A stretch of 64,000 bases of DNA from Choanephora cucurbitarum (lineage: Eukaryota > Mucoromycota > Mucoromycetes > Mucorales > Choanephoraceae): positions 62,001 through 126,000 of the forward strand of contig JAIWNI010000026.1 in NCBI GenBank assembly GCA_025331435.1. Reading direction: 5' to 3'. The notes under the pieces were generated by a model. It was given only the letters and a program-made list of their open reading frames with translations, searched no databases and was not told the origin of the DNA. A program made the translations under genes and the position numbers. Each line of letters starts with the position of its first letter. Positions within the stretch are counted from its first letter, which is position 1. Of the stretch, positions 48,686 to 60,328 are shown in pieces.

Positions 48686-50888
48686 ATGGAGAAGACTGAG
48701 ATTTCAGATCAAACCACACCAACCAATGAGCAATCTGATACTTCAATATCTACATTGGATCAACATGACGCTCCATCTGCCAAGGAAGCAACAACAACAT
48801 CTGTGGAGTCAGGAAAAGAAGATAATGTGGATGCCTTAGAGGCAGTCGGCAGAAAAGCAAAGATCGGACGCATTTTGACCTTTATTGGTCTTCAAATTGC
48901 GCTGTTTTTAGGTGCTTTAGACAAGTAAGCGAGATTTTGTCTTATGGACGCATAGGTGCTCATACATCTTTCAGTACTATTGTTGCTACTGCATTACCTC
49001 GGATAGGTTCTGATTTTAATCAAATGTCCATTGTAGCCTGGGTTGCTACTGCCTATATCCTTACTTTTGATGCTTTTCGTAAGGATCAACACAGCTTATA
49101 TGCGTTTAATCACTCACTCCTGTATGATAGAACCTTTATTTGCTAAATTCTCAGATATATTTGGCCGCAAATGGATCTTGTTGTTCGGCATTGCTGTCTT
49201 TTTGTTTGGATCTGTTTTATGTGGTGCCGCTCAGGTAATTAGGTTGACAGGATAACAAATGGCATTTCAAAAAAAATCTAATTGTGTGATTATAGTCAAT
49301 GATCATGTTAATTGTTGCCAGAGCCATTGCTGGCATTGGTGCTGCTGGCATTTTTTCTATGGTAAGAATCAACAGACAATGGGTAAAAATGATCACACAG
49401 TTAAGCAAACCGTATATAGGTTTTTGTAATTTTCTCAGAACTTGTCCCTTTGGAGAAACGAGGAAGTTATCAAGGGTAAATGTTTTTACAGTTGCACAAA
49501 TGATTTTTTCTGACCTCAATATGACCAATTCAGTATCATCAATTCTGTCTTTGCCTTGTCAAGTGTTTTCGGCCCTTTGATTGGTGTAAAGTAGTCTCTT
49601 TATAAATGATCTATCTTGTCATTAACTTTGTCAATAGGGTTCTCTCACTGACTATGTTTCATGGCGTTGGAATTTCTACATCAAGCAAGTATATTGTCCT
49701 ACATGTTAACGTGTTTTATTAACAACCTTGTTATACAGTCTTCCTATCGGCGCAGCAGCAATGGCCGTTTTGTTTGTTTTCCTTAAACTACCAACACCTA
49801 AAGGAAAATTATCTGAAAAGTTAAAACGTGTGGATTATGCAGGTAAAAGAGAGAGAACAAATAACATTGAATTAGTCTTATGCAAACACCACATGCTAGG
49901 TACATTTATTGTGTTGGCCTTTGCAACCCTGTTTCTGCTGGCACTCAATTTTGGTGGCCAAACATTCCCTTGGAAGTCGGCTGCTGTCATCGTTCCCCTT
50001 GTACTTTCAATTGCACTTGTTGGACTTTTGGTTCTGGTCGAAAAGAAATTTGCTAAAGAACCCTTGATGCCACCTAGACTGTTCAAGAACCGATCTGTCG
50101 TCAGCGTCTTGATTACCAACTGGTTTTTTGGTATGACGTTCTTCTCTGCCGTCTATTACCTTCCTGTCTATTTCCAGGTGGTGAGAAACGATTCTGCCAT
50201 GTGGTCAGGTATCCGTCTGATTCCCATGCAAATGGTGCTTTGTGTTATTTCCACTTGTTCGGGGCTTTTTATTTCTAAAACGGGAGTCTATCGACCTTTG
50301 ATTGTATCCGGTATGTTCTTTTTGACTCTCTGGATCGGCCTGACCAGTCTTTATGATCGTGACACGCCTTGGTCCAGAATATACGGTATCACCATCATTG
50401 GATCGCTTGGTCTCGGTTCGCTTTTCTCTTCCACTATCATTGCTTTGCAGGCAGCTGTTCCTCCTAGAGATATCGCTGTCGTTACCGGTCTTGGTAATTT
50501 CTCGCGTATTCTTGGTGGTGCATTGGGTGTGGCTGTCTCGTCCGCAGTACTCAACTCTCAACTGAACCAAGAACTGTACAAGTATATACCTCAAGAACTT
50601 GCACTCGCAGTCATTCAATCATCCGAATTCGTTAACCATGGCTTGCCTGAGGAATACAAAGAGGCGACTTTGGAAGTGTACGTGCATGCACTTCGTTTGA
50701 TTTGGTGGGTTCTTATTCCAATGGCTGGTATCGGTTTGACTGCTTCTCTCTTTGTCAAGCATCATTCTACCCGTAGTCATCAAAAGCACAGAGACGCTGA
50801 AAAAGCCAAGGAGGAAGTTGAAAAAGAACCAACGAATAAGGAAGAAGTAGTTACTGTCAACATACCTGAAGAAACACAAGCAAAATAA
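48686..50888 (+). CDS. MFS multidrug-type transporter, DHA2 (14-TM) group
   Basis: 586 residues, nine exons: 48686-48924, 48975-49078, 49131-49234, 49296-49361, 49420-49475, 49534-49585, 49638-49684, 49739-49842, 49900-50888. Start at 48686 gives a hydrophilic acidic N-terminus, then TM1 with the DHA2 motif LALDNTIVATALPRI (joined by splicing). Others: FAKFSDIFGRKWILLFG (motif A), RAIAGIGAAGIFSM (motif B), [25 protein letters not shown] (motif C region built from four exons), GIRLIPMQMVLC later. This is the layout of fungal toxin/drug and vacuolar amino-acid exporters such as Fnx1/Vba/Azr1; the substrate is unknown. The intron 49685-49738 has a GC donor (GCAAGT) and AG acceptor; the phase only works with that choice. 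Confidence 0.87.
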
Positions 50889-50925
50889 GTGTTGTGACAA
50901 CACAAATCTCCACACATACACTTTA

Positions 50926-50939
50926 CCCCCCCCCCCCCC
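50926..50939 (+). repeat. Poly-C run (14 C) after the MFS gene
   Basis: Homopolymer of C in the short convergent gap between the MFS exporter and the acyl-CoA ligase; striking in an AT-rich genome. Confidence 0.85.
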
Positions 50940-51163
50940 AATTTAGATATTTAACGTTATTGTGTCTCTCTCTCTCTTTCACAAACCTAACGATCTACTT
51001 TTATTCCCTTTGCTCTCTTACGACAATTGCGCATTCTATTTCATAAACATTTAAATTCTGCATCTTTAATCTATTTTATGTATTGTTTAAATAAGATCTT
51101 GAATACACCAAAGTAAAATGACACATGAGAATCAATACAGGCCTACACTGGCAAACACAATGA

Positions 51164-53136
51164 TCAAAGGCGGGCAACCAAAGGTTCTTGAGCCTGTTCT
51201 TTCTTGATCCATTCTCGAACTTGTCTTCTCAAAATCTTTCCACTAGCGCTCTTTGGTATCCAACTCACTATACGAATACCACCTCGTAATCGTTTGTGAT
51301 TGACTACATGACTCTCCACAAATGCATGGATGGCATCTACAGTGGCCTGGGTCGGAGGCACAAACGACTGAAGCACCACATACGCTCTTGGAAGCTCCGT
51401 TGCTTGTGCGTTATCATAAACACCAACAACACAACAATCAGCAACACTTGCATGACTCATCAACACGGCTTCTAATTCTTATTGCATGTCCTATATTTTA
51501 GAAACAAATCGTACATCATCATTTTTTCTTACCTGCAGGAGCTACTTGGTATCCTTTGTATTTAATCAATTCTTTAATACGATCAATGATGTAAAATTCT
51601 CCTGTCTTGGCATCATATGTAGCTATATCTCCCGTCTTCATCCAACCATCTTGTGTAAATGTCTCAGCATTGGCTTTGTCATCATTCAGATATCCTTTCA
51701 TGACCATAGGTCCTTTAAAGAGAATTTCGCCTGCCTCACCTGGACCGACATCTATATAAGCTTGAGTCTTCATTTTCTATCCAACAACTACAGAACATTT
51801 ACCATGTCCATCTTGATCCACTAATTTACATTCCATATTGGCTACCAAAACACCCGATGCTCCAGCAGGACTCATGCCAATCTTTTGATACATACAACCT
51901 GCTGTAGTTTCAGTAAGGCCATACCTTACAAAAAAAAAATTTTTTTTATCTATGAGTTTCATGGAATGCTACCTTGAACACTCTATTTACCCTTGTCGAA
52001 TAGGTGCCTTAATACGACGATGTAAAGCTTCAATATGTTCAATACCTAAAGGTGCAGCACCACTTGTCATCATTCGAAGAGAAGATAAATCATACTTTGT
52101 CACCACCTCATTTTTAGCTAATTGAACCACTACAAACAAATCTCAGTTTATCTAGTGTTTTATAAACACACACTTACCCACAGGTGGTACAACTGGAGCA
52201 ATTGTGATTCTGTATCGTTCAATCAATTGACAGACTGTTTCCAAATGATATTTGGGAATAACAACCACAGGCGTGTTCGAATAAAAGGCACGAAGGACAA
52301 GTGTCGTCAAGCCAAAGATATGAAAGAAAGGCAGAAAGCCAATGATGATATCATTCTCTCGATTGCTATCTGATCCCTCAAAGTCAAACACAGTTACTGC
52401 TTGTGATACAAAATTATGATGCGTCAACATCACGCCCTTGGCCACACCTGTTGTGCCGCTTGAGAAACAAATAAAAGCCAAATCTTGTTTGGGATTGATC
52501 TGACGAGTACAGATAGGGGCATAGTGCTGAGAAGCAATGGATCGGAATGGACGAGCCTTCTCAACTGTTTGATGACCAAATAAAAAAATACGATCTTGAG
52601 GAATAGCCTGTCTTTCAGCAATGCGAGTAAGAACAGGCAAGAGCTCAGGTACGGTCACAATCGCCTTTGCTTCTGATGTCCGTATCTGGTGTTCGAATTC
52701 AGCTATGCATTCCATCTAATCAGAATGAACATGTTTATCTCTTTGTCTTTTCTTACCTTCTGTATAATTAGGATTGCTGTCATTTTGAGATTAGCACTGT
52801 AAAAGAAAGTAGTGATCATCTAACTTACCCAGGGCTTACTGTACATTCAGCAGCAAGCAAAGAGAAATAAAGGATAGCATGGTCATATTGATTTGGTGCA
52901 AATACAGCAACCACATTGCCCTTTTTCAGACCAACATGATGTTTCCATCCATGCGCTATGCTGTCAATCCACTCTTTTGCCTGTCCAAATGAAATGGAGT
53001 CACCAGTCACACCATCGATCAATAAGGGACGATCAGGAGATCGAGTTGTATTGAATTGATTGGGGTTGAACAAGAAAGAATAGAGATCAATGTTGGGTAT
53101 TTCAATAGGATTTCGAGTAGATTGATAGATAGGCAT
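51164..53136 (-). CDS. 4-coumarate-CoA-ligase-like acyl-CoA synthetase with PTS1
   Basis: AMP-forming adenylation enzyme that activates an aryl or fatty acid to its CoA ester. 551 residues, exons (minus): 53136-52829, 52776-52757, 52702-52178, 52129-51991, 51924-51803, 51760-51533, 51477-51164. Motifs: P-loop [65 protein letters not shown](A)ELE, and [11 protein letters not shown] with the catalytic lysine. Length and motif set fit the plant/fungal 4CL-like clade. The last three residues ARL are a peroxisomal targeting signal type 1 (SKL-like), which suggests peroxisomal beta-oxidation or side-chain chemistry. The acceptor of exon 6 (51760) was chosen for frame; it follows CAAG and is less certain. 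Exon 2 is only 20 nt. Confidence 0.88.
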
Positions 53137-53879
53137 GATTTAATGAAAAATAAGTAGATTTACACTCTTTTTTTTTTCTTAAATAGTTGAATTCAAGTGG
53201 GAAAACGAGTGAGTCATTTCAAATGGTAACTAATTGGACTATAATAGGCAACTAAGGGGAAACAATTTACCTGATGTGGGAAGGAAATTCAAGCTGAAAG
53301 AACAAAGTCTCTTGTTAACTAAAGAAAAAAAAAAGGTAAAAAAAAAAGAGAGAGAAGATAGAGAGAGAGAGTCAAGAAGTTGCTTCTCTTCGACAACTGA
53401 GTTTGCTTTTAAGAGTCAGAGAGAGAGAAGAAAGGGTAAGGGGGATAGACAATTTGACATGACAATAGTTTATTGACTACAGGCACACTTCTTATTGAAT
53501 TTACTTTGGCTATGAATACATATAGACTGTGAATTGAATCTGTAATTTAGTATATAAGTATCCAAGTGATTTTATTATATTCCATTATAGCGAAACATAC
53601 TCTTCTTTAGAAAAGCGGAAGCAGAAATTACCCCAACCATTTTCAATTTTGACTCTAAATGTTGAGCATCTCTTGCACTGACTCATCCTCTGTTTTAATT
53701 CAAGTTCTACATGGACTAACATCAATGTAGCTGCTTTCTCAAGATCCAAAAATACCGAGAGTGAGTGCAGAGAACTAGACTTGATTTAAGGTCCTTCTCT
53801 CTGATTGGTGAATTACATCATAGAATTGATGAAGAATCCAATGGTAAAGGTATTTATTGTTATGTACATAGATAGAAAT
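53137..53879. other. Intergenic region, no supported gene
   Basis: Upstream of the ligase and downstream of the J-protein gene. Purine-rich stretch with GAGAGA runs at 53340-53370 and 53415-53440 (pyrimidine-rich on the ligase strand, as in other leaders). The 80-codon frame at 53234-53476 (+) is a product of this composition. Confidence 0.4.
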
Positions 53880-55064
53880 TTAGTTGGAGGCACTCTCTTG
53901 TTTCGTCTGGCCAATCATGATCAATCGATTCTTTTCAGCCTGTCTCATTTTCATCAAAGTAAGTGATTCATAATCATTATCTGATAATTTAGATGATGCA
54001 GTATTCTATCAACACATCAGTACACAGTTGAACATACGTAGGATAGCTTACCTTCAATGCAGGAAGGTGAAAGGCCTTAAAGGAAGTATCTGTACCACTT
54101 GAGAAAAGAGGTTTATCAGATCTTGGCCGAGAAGATCGATTGTCCACAGCAAACAAAGCAGCTCTCGCCTGTTTCCTGATCTCTTCTTCTCGCATCATCT
54201 TCTCAACCAATGGTGGTGGTTTCTTTGCTGCCCAGTCAATCAGATCGAATTTGGATAGGGAAGGATGTGAGTCCTTTTTGGTGATGACTGTATACTGTTT
54301 CAAGAGGATGATCAGTCTTCATGTCATTGTTTGTCTCTAGTGCTTACCGCATCCACTACTGTCTTGAAGATGGCAAGTGCAGATCGTTTCTTCTTTTGTG
54401 AAAATGCCACTGTATCCACATTAGCCACTGTACTCAATAACTCATGCAATTCATTCTCTGTCAATCGATGTTTACTACTCCATTTGAACTTTAAGGCGCA
54501 ATCTCTTTCTGTCTCTGGTGGTAACTCTGATGATCGTATGTATCAGTCAAGATGGACAACATCTTATACTTTTATCTTTTTACCTGCTTCTGTTTCTTTT
54601 GGTTCAGTCACCCAATCCTCTTGTCTTCGCTTAGCACCTTCTTCACGTAGTCGAGCCAGTTCAGCTTCATACTGTGCTTTGGCTTGGTTTTGATCTGTCT
54701 TGACTCGTTTTGCTTCACGTTCTCTTCGTTCAAGTTCATCTTGTGCCTCTCTTCGTTTCGAATCCATCTCTTTCTTCTTTTTGGTGCGTTCCTGTCGAGC
54801 ACGATGACGTTGATCATACTCACTTCTTTTGGTAGGATCCAACAGTAAGTCTTGTGCCTGAGTCAAGTTGTGAAATAGAACAGCTATTTTAAGAAGTTCA
54901 GTCAAGTGGATTGTGAATGGCGTAGAGCGTTTACCTGCATCTGGACTTGGGTTTTTGTCTGGATGGACCTTCAAGGCTCTCTTTCTGTAAGCCTTTTTGA
55001 TGTCATCAGCAGATGCTGTTATCTCTAAACCAAGAAGTTCATAGTAATCCACTTCAGTCTCCAT
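53880..55064 (-). CDS. cwf23: DNAJC17/Cwf23-type J-domain splicing factor
   Basis: 325 residues, exons (minus) 55064-54935, 54883-54584, 54526-54348, 54294-54052, 54005-53880. J domain at residues 6-75: [37 protein letters not shown] with the HPD motif intact. It is followed by a long charged helix ([26 protein letters not shown]) and an RRM-like fold ([49 protein letters not shown]), then a C-terminal helix with [13 protein letters not shown] domain plus charged spacer plus RRM is the layout of human DNAJC17 and fungal Cwf23, spliceosome-associated co-chaperones. Nuclear. The last exon, 53880-54005, was added by splice logic from a consensus donor at 54051. Confidence 0.87.
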
Positions 55065-57084
55065 GCTTAATTCTCTACTTGGGTAACAAAAAAAAAATAA
55101 CAAAGGAAAAAGGTAACTGGTAGATTCTCATTCGCGAGTATTTGCACTCCGACTTCAACTGCATTTTATCTGTTTCTTTTACACGCAAAAGGGGGAGGGT
55201 TACATATAGAAAAGGGCCAATCATACTATTCTAAGTGATTTAGGGGAAACTAGTCTAGCACACTAAACTCTAAATAGCCTAAGATATGGTATTCAGAGAT
55301 AGAACAAGCAACCATCACACCTCTCTCTCTCTGACTTTGATAACTGAATTTACTGCTTTACAGAAGGATTGAATCTCAACAGGTGAAGAAAGAGGTGACT
55401 GCTGGCAAGAAAAAAATTTTTTTTTTGAGATTGGATATAAAAAAAAGCCTCTTCAGATTTCTATGCTTTTCTTTTTTTTCTTTCTTTCATTTTTTTTCTC
55501 TAATGAAATCTATCAAATAAAATTAAGGTGAGTTATTTTCCTATGTTAAAAAAAAAAGAGAGGGGGAAAAAAGACAAGGCAAAAGTGTGTTTGTTGGCGC
55601 AAAGGATGTTTTATGTCAAACAAACTAGAGTTTCTGATTATTGATGTGAACTTATTTCCACTGATGCACTTTATAATCGATACACTTTGACTGTCTTTTT
55701 TTCTATTATAAGTAAATAGACGCGTTAAACTAACTTTATCTTTAGTTTTTTTTCTTTATACTTTCTCTAATGTGTGGCTTATCCGTTGAGTTTTAAAAAA
55801 GGTAAATTTGATTATATGATGGTCATCAGAATAAAGAGAGGCTTTTGAAGTGATGTTCGACTATTATATAGTTGGAATTACCGTCTGAAACTTCTGTAGA
55901 CATAAATTGGCTGTTTTACTGATCATTGCCTCACTTTATTCTGATATGATCTTTATATCTTTTTAATGTATGTATACTCATCTCTATTCTTTCATAGTCT
56001 CTATTCTTGCGTCTGCTTGAATGTCTTTTTTCTTGTGGCTTATATGAGATGGTAATTGTCTTTTTTTTATTTTTATCTTCAACTGTTGTCGACATGATGA
56101 TCCCAATTTAGATGACGAGTCTGAAGAGTCGTTCGATGTCGAAAAAACCTTTTTTAATTCCATTCATGCATTTCTGAGACAATAGTTGAAGATATAGAAT
56201 TATAATTTATAAAAGGTTCAATGACTCACATCTATTTTCTTTTTTATAGTCTAAAAGGTAAACTATCTCTACCAAACCCGAAATTCACAAGATCTCTAAT
56301 TGATGATTTCCAAAAAACAAAAGACAAGCATATGTCTGATTTCATGAAGAGTTTTTCCGATTCTGATATTTGAATCTTGTTGAATTTTCTGGCTCTTTAT
56401 GTGTTTCTATTGGCTAATGAACACTCTTTATAGCTTCTCATTGTTTCTGAAACAATAGGTTGCTTTCATTCTAAGGTAAATTTCATTTATTTCTATTTCT
56501 TCTCTTTTTTTTTTGAATGATGATACCTTTTATCACGACGGTCTTCATAAAAAACCTTGATGAAAACGGCTCCTAGCTATATATTCTGAAAAAAAAAAGA
56601 GAGAAAAAATTAATCTTTGATTATTATTTTTTTTACTTACATTTTATCTTTTTAATAGGTAAATATGCACTATTCTTTTTTTTTTATTAAATAAATCCTT
56701 CTATTTTCTTCATAACTTGTATCTGCTTTTTTTTTATGTGCCTTCAAATGGCTTTCTGAGCCTTTTAATTAAGTTTTGCTTTGATATTGTGACTTGTTTT
56801 ATTATAGAAATAAACATGGTATACCATATACTTCAAGTGTTAGATTTAATGCAGACTTTTATGAAAATTCCTTTTTTTTTTTGCTACACAAATGTCAAAA
56901 TAAACCCATTTATAAACTACTTGTTATATAATTCTTACAATTTAATCATGCATAAAAATAAACTTATTCGTCACACAATTTATATAAAAATTATTTCTAA
57001 AATATATATATATATAAAAAAAAAGATATAATACAATGTTTATGAAATGGTAAAATGGTAGCAAAAATGACAAGTGAAAATAAT
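55065..57084. other. 2 kb T-rich region with a possible small spliced gene
   Basis: Between the J-protein and eIF6 genes, both on minus. Very rich in T runs on the + strand and in short GGTAAAT-like signals, which makes splice signals unreliable. Only the exon-like pair at 56078-56373 (listed separately) reads as convincing protein. The frame 56717-57031 (+) is AT-driven. A TA repeat lies at about 57001-57016. Confidence 0.4.
56078..56373 (+). CDS. Candidate small spliced gene, 3' part, unknown product
   Basis: Two exon-like pieces. The first, up to 56184, reads HDDPNLDDESEESFDVEK then FFNSIHAFLRQ. Its end TA|GTTGAA joins in phase to 56250 after a good acceptor (T-rich tract, TTTTATAG), continuing YLKGKLSLPNPKFTRSL and DDFQKTKDKHMSDFMKS to TGA at 56371. 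The composition (acidic then basic amphipathic, few Phe/Ile runs) is unlike the random frames around it. The donor GTTGAA is not consensus, no start codon was found, and an earlier exon ending at GTAATT (56052) is possible. I do not recognise the protein. Confidence 0.35.
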
Positions 57085-57956
57085 TTATGAGTAAGTATCA
57101 ACCAAAGTATCTCTCAATTGATTGACAATAGCTGTAGGTTGAGCATCTTGTAACTTGAAGATAGATTCCATCACACTCAATTCAGTAGAGGTAGTATCCA
57201 TACCAGCAAAAGCACACCAGTCATTCACAACACAACCAGCACCAATCACATCAGAACCACGGTTGACTGTACCAGCCACCAAGGGGATCTGCAACAGACT
57301 AGAGAGTTCATCTTGATCTTGAACAGAGGTACGAGGATGAACAAGACCACCTTGGTTAGATAAGGCACAGAAAGATCCAACCAGCACATTATCAGCCACA
57401 GTCTGACGGAAGACTTCAACCTGTAATGTATCAGCAATGATCTCTTCTGTTTCACGGTCAATGTCAGGGTGGACAAGAGCAACATAATCGTTACAGGCAA
57501 TCACATTACCCAAGGCAGACAGACGTTCTTCAACACGTTGAACGGCAATGTTGTCAGGAAGTGAATTACGCAAATGTTGGAGTTCTTGATCTGTGGTGGT
57601 ACTGGGCACAAGCAAACCATTCTTGTTACCGGCAGTCAGACGACCCACAATACGAGTACCAGCAATGGAAGTATGAACCACAGGAATCACATCACCCAAT
57701 TCACCTTCAAAAACACTAATAAAACCCATTTCATGTCAGTCTCTCTCTCTCTCTTTTTTTTTTTTTTCTTTTTTTACCTGTAAAAGTTTTCAGAACCACC
57801 CAAGGCAACCAAACAATAACTGTTGGTCAAACGAGAAAAGACACCAATTTCGTTACTGTTTTCAAACTGAGCACCTATTTAGAAGAAAAATGCGTGTGTG
57901 CGTGTTGAGTGGGTGATCACTTAATCAAAGCCTAACAGGTACTTACGAACAGCCAT
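57085..57956 (-). CDS. TIF6: Eukaryotic translation initiation factor 6
   Basis: Anti-association factor bound to the 60S ribosomal subunit, needed for its biogenesis and released in the cytoplasm by SBDS/EFL1. 245 residues, exactly the family length; exons (minus) 57956-57947, 57874-57778, 57715-57085. The first coding exon is only 10 nt (ATGGCTGTTC), giving [23 protein letters not shown]. The five-fold pentein repeat is complete: [95 protein letters not shown] box lies 72 bp upstream. Close to identical in all eukaryotes, so the call is firm. Confidence 0.96.
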
Positions 57957-58815
57957 AATATAGATATAGAAATTAAAAAGATAGATAGAAAAAAAAAAGA
58001 AGAAGTGAAGAAAATGAGAAAATCTTTTTTTATAGGGTCTTAAAATTTTTGACTTTACAAAAAAAAAATTCACTTCTTAAGGCGCAGCAATCTTACCAAT
58101 CAATTTTTAGCACCTGTGACCGTTCTTTCGGCGATGAGACCGCAGTGAAGAGAGAGAGGGAGTAAGTTTACTAAGGAAATAACCTCTCTCTCTCTCTCTC
58201 TATGGTGTGTCACAATGTGAGTATAATTTTAATGCACCATGTTCTGATAGTGGGCATTCAGAGAGGTAGTAGTGAGTTAAGTTATAGGATGAGGCAACGC
58301 TGTGGTTGAGTGGGGGATATGGATGAGCTTCCATTCATTTTAAAGCATGTCTTGGTTACTGTTTGTTGTCATGTTTTTAGAAAGAAAGGCTCTTTAAAAA
58401 GTACTATGCTCTTTTGTATGTCAGGTTACTTGATACCGTTAGAAAAAAAAATAGGCCTTTTTAGCAATCAACATACCATTTATTGCTACTTGATATCACC
58501 ACATTCAAGTCAACCTAAACTGTATTATTTTCCTTTAAGCAGACCATAGGGTGTGATTGTTTCCAACAGATGATGTTCAACATGAGGATACTAACCTACA
58601 GTAAACCTTCATTTATATATTGACTCTAGTTAGTTTCTAATTAGAGTCATTATCCCTCTCACCTACTCTCTATTTCTTGACACTACTGTTAGACTCTGGT
58701 AGTAGTCATGTTGAACATTAGACACATAGCATAAAATTCCCTTCTCAGAAACACTTTTTTTTTTTCAAGAGTACTATTTTTCTATTTTTTTCTTTCTTAC
58801 AAAAAAAAAAAAGAG
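57957..58815. other. Divergent intergenic region between TIF6 and YIP1
   Basis: About 860 bp. Contains CT/TC repeats (58185-58200) and, at 58565-58690, an imperfect inverted repeat: TCCAACAGATGATGTTCAAC-type sequence on the left and GTTGAACATTAGAC-type on the right, around TAGAGTCA/TGACTCTA motifs at about 58620 and 58640. The 79-codon frame 58310-58549 (+) has no motif. Confidence 0.4.
58028..58034 (-). promoter_or_regulatory. TATA box of TIF6
   Basis: TATAAAA on the minus strand, 72 bp before the start codon at 57956. Confidence 0.5.
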
Positions 58816-59623
58816 ATGGCGTCAGGTCAACCCGTACATTCTGTTCTGTTTGATAACCAAAACAGTGGTTCTTATTATGGACAACAAGCTAATGTAGCCA
58901 ATACAGATGGTCTTCAGTTCTATTCATCGAGTTATGGGGATCAATACAGCAATACAAACTACTACAGTAATCCTCCAGCAGGTGATATGCGTTCAAACAA
59001 CTATGACTATACATCCTCTGGTTCATTCTGGAGCGCGTTTGGTACAGGTGGGTTTGCAGATGAACCACCCTTGTTAGAAGAACTTGGCCTGAACTTTGGT
59101 CATATCAAAACCAAGGTAAATAAATAATAATAAAGAGGTGAACTCACACACTTATCTTCACTTTTAGAGTCTGACTGTCTTGAATCCCTTCAGAACAGTG
59201 CCTGATACCATCATGGATGATACAGATTTAGCAGGACCTCTTTTGTTTATTTTTCTGTTTGGTACATTTTTACTTTTATCGAGAAAGGCACATTTTGGTT
59301 ATATTTATGGTGTTGGTGTGATGGGTGTTGTCAGTATCTATCTCATTCTGAACTTGATGTCTGAGAATGGCATTGATTGGTCAAGAACAGCCAGTGTCTT
59401 GGGTTATTGTCTGTTGCCGATGGTGATGTTGAGTGGATTTAGTGTGGTGCTCAAGTTGGATAATATTGTGGGTACTGTCTTGACTGTCATCAGTATTCTC
59501 TGGTGTACCTATTCTAGTTCAGGCATGTTCTCTAGTGTACTTCACCTGAATGAACAACGTTTCTTAGTGGCCTATCCAGTGGGTCTCTTTTATGCTTGTT
59601 TTGCTTTGATGACTTTGTTTTAA
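58816..59623 (+). CDS. YIP1: YIP1/YIPF5 Golgi Rab-associated membrane protein
   Basis: 251 residues, exons 58816-59115 and 59168-59623. The N-terminal 95 residues are hydrophilic, Tyr/Ser/Asn/Gln-rich; then comes the conserved DEPPLLEELGLNFGHIKTK motif, followed after the splice by SLTVLNPFRTVPDTIMDDTDLAGPLLF and five predicted membrane spans ending at the C-terminus (FALMTLF). The combination is diagnostic of Yip1, which binds prenylated Rab GTPases (Ypt1/Ypt31) and Yif1 and acts in ER-to-Golgi vesicle formation. Confidence 0.93.
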
Positions 59624-60328
59624 GTGATTATAAACACATATATATACTATTTCATATGTTGGCTACAATGTCTCTCTGCCAATTTACCTGTTTTGGATAA
59701 AACTAAAGTATGATCGATCTACTTTAAGCGGGTCTTGCTTTTTAAAGAAACGTTGGTGACAGATGGTAGATCAAGACTCTTGTTTTTTATTTGGCTTTCT
59801 ACTGAGTTTTGCGTAACCTTTCACTTATAAATAACTTGACTTATTCCGCTACATCACTCTTGATCACGTGTCAATGCTTTCATTAAAGATAGATACGTTT
59901 ATAATCCATAGAGAAGGAAAGTAAAAAAAAATTTTTTTTTCTTACACAAGTAAGATCGGGCAATGGAAATTGAAAAGGGTAAAATGAAGGGTTCAAATTT
60001 ATTTATATCCTACAAGAAACTCAATCGAGTAAACAAAAGAAACCATGGCAACAGATTGGTTTCTAGGTAGACTCTCATTTATCACCATGGATTTGGAGCA
60101 TAAAAAAAAGTGTGTGTGTGTGTGTGTATATAAATGAACTCGCTTTTGAATCACCGAATGTAACAACAGAAAAAGAGAGAGAGAGAAAGAAAGAAATGAT
60201 CAATTTTTTTTTCTCTTTTTCTTCTTTTTTTTTTCTATCAAGTTGACTATTTGTAGTTCACAAATAAACCTATTGATTATCTACAAAAAAAGGGAAGAAA
60301 AGCGATACATTTCTCAGTAAACACAAGA
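59624..60328. other. Intergenic region, no supported gene
   Basis: About 700 bp with a TG microsatellite (60110-60127), GAGAGA run (60175-60185) and a T/C-rich tract (60205-60235) before the G-alpha start. No gene seen. Confidence 0.45.
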
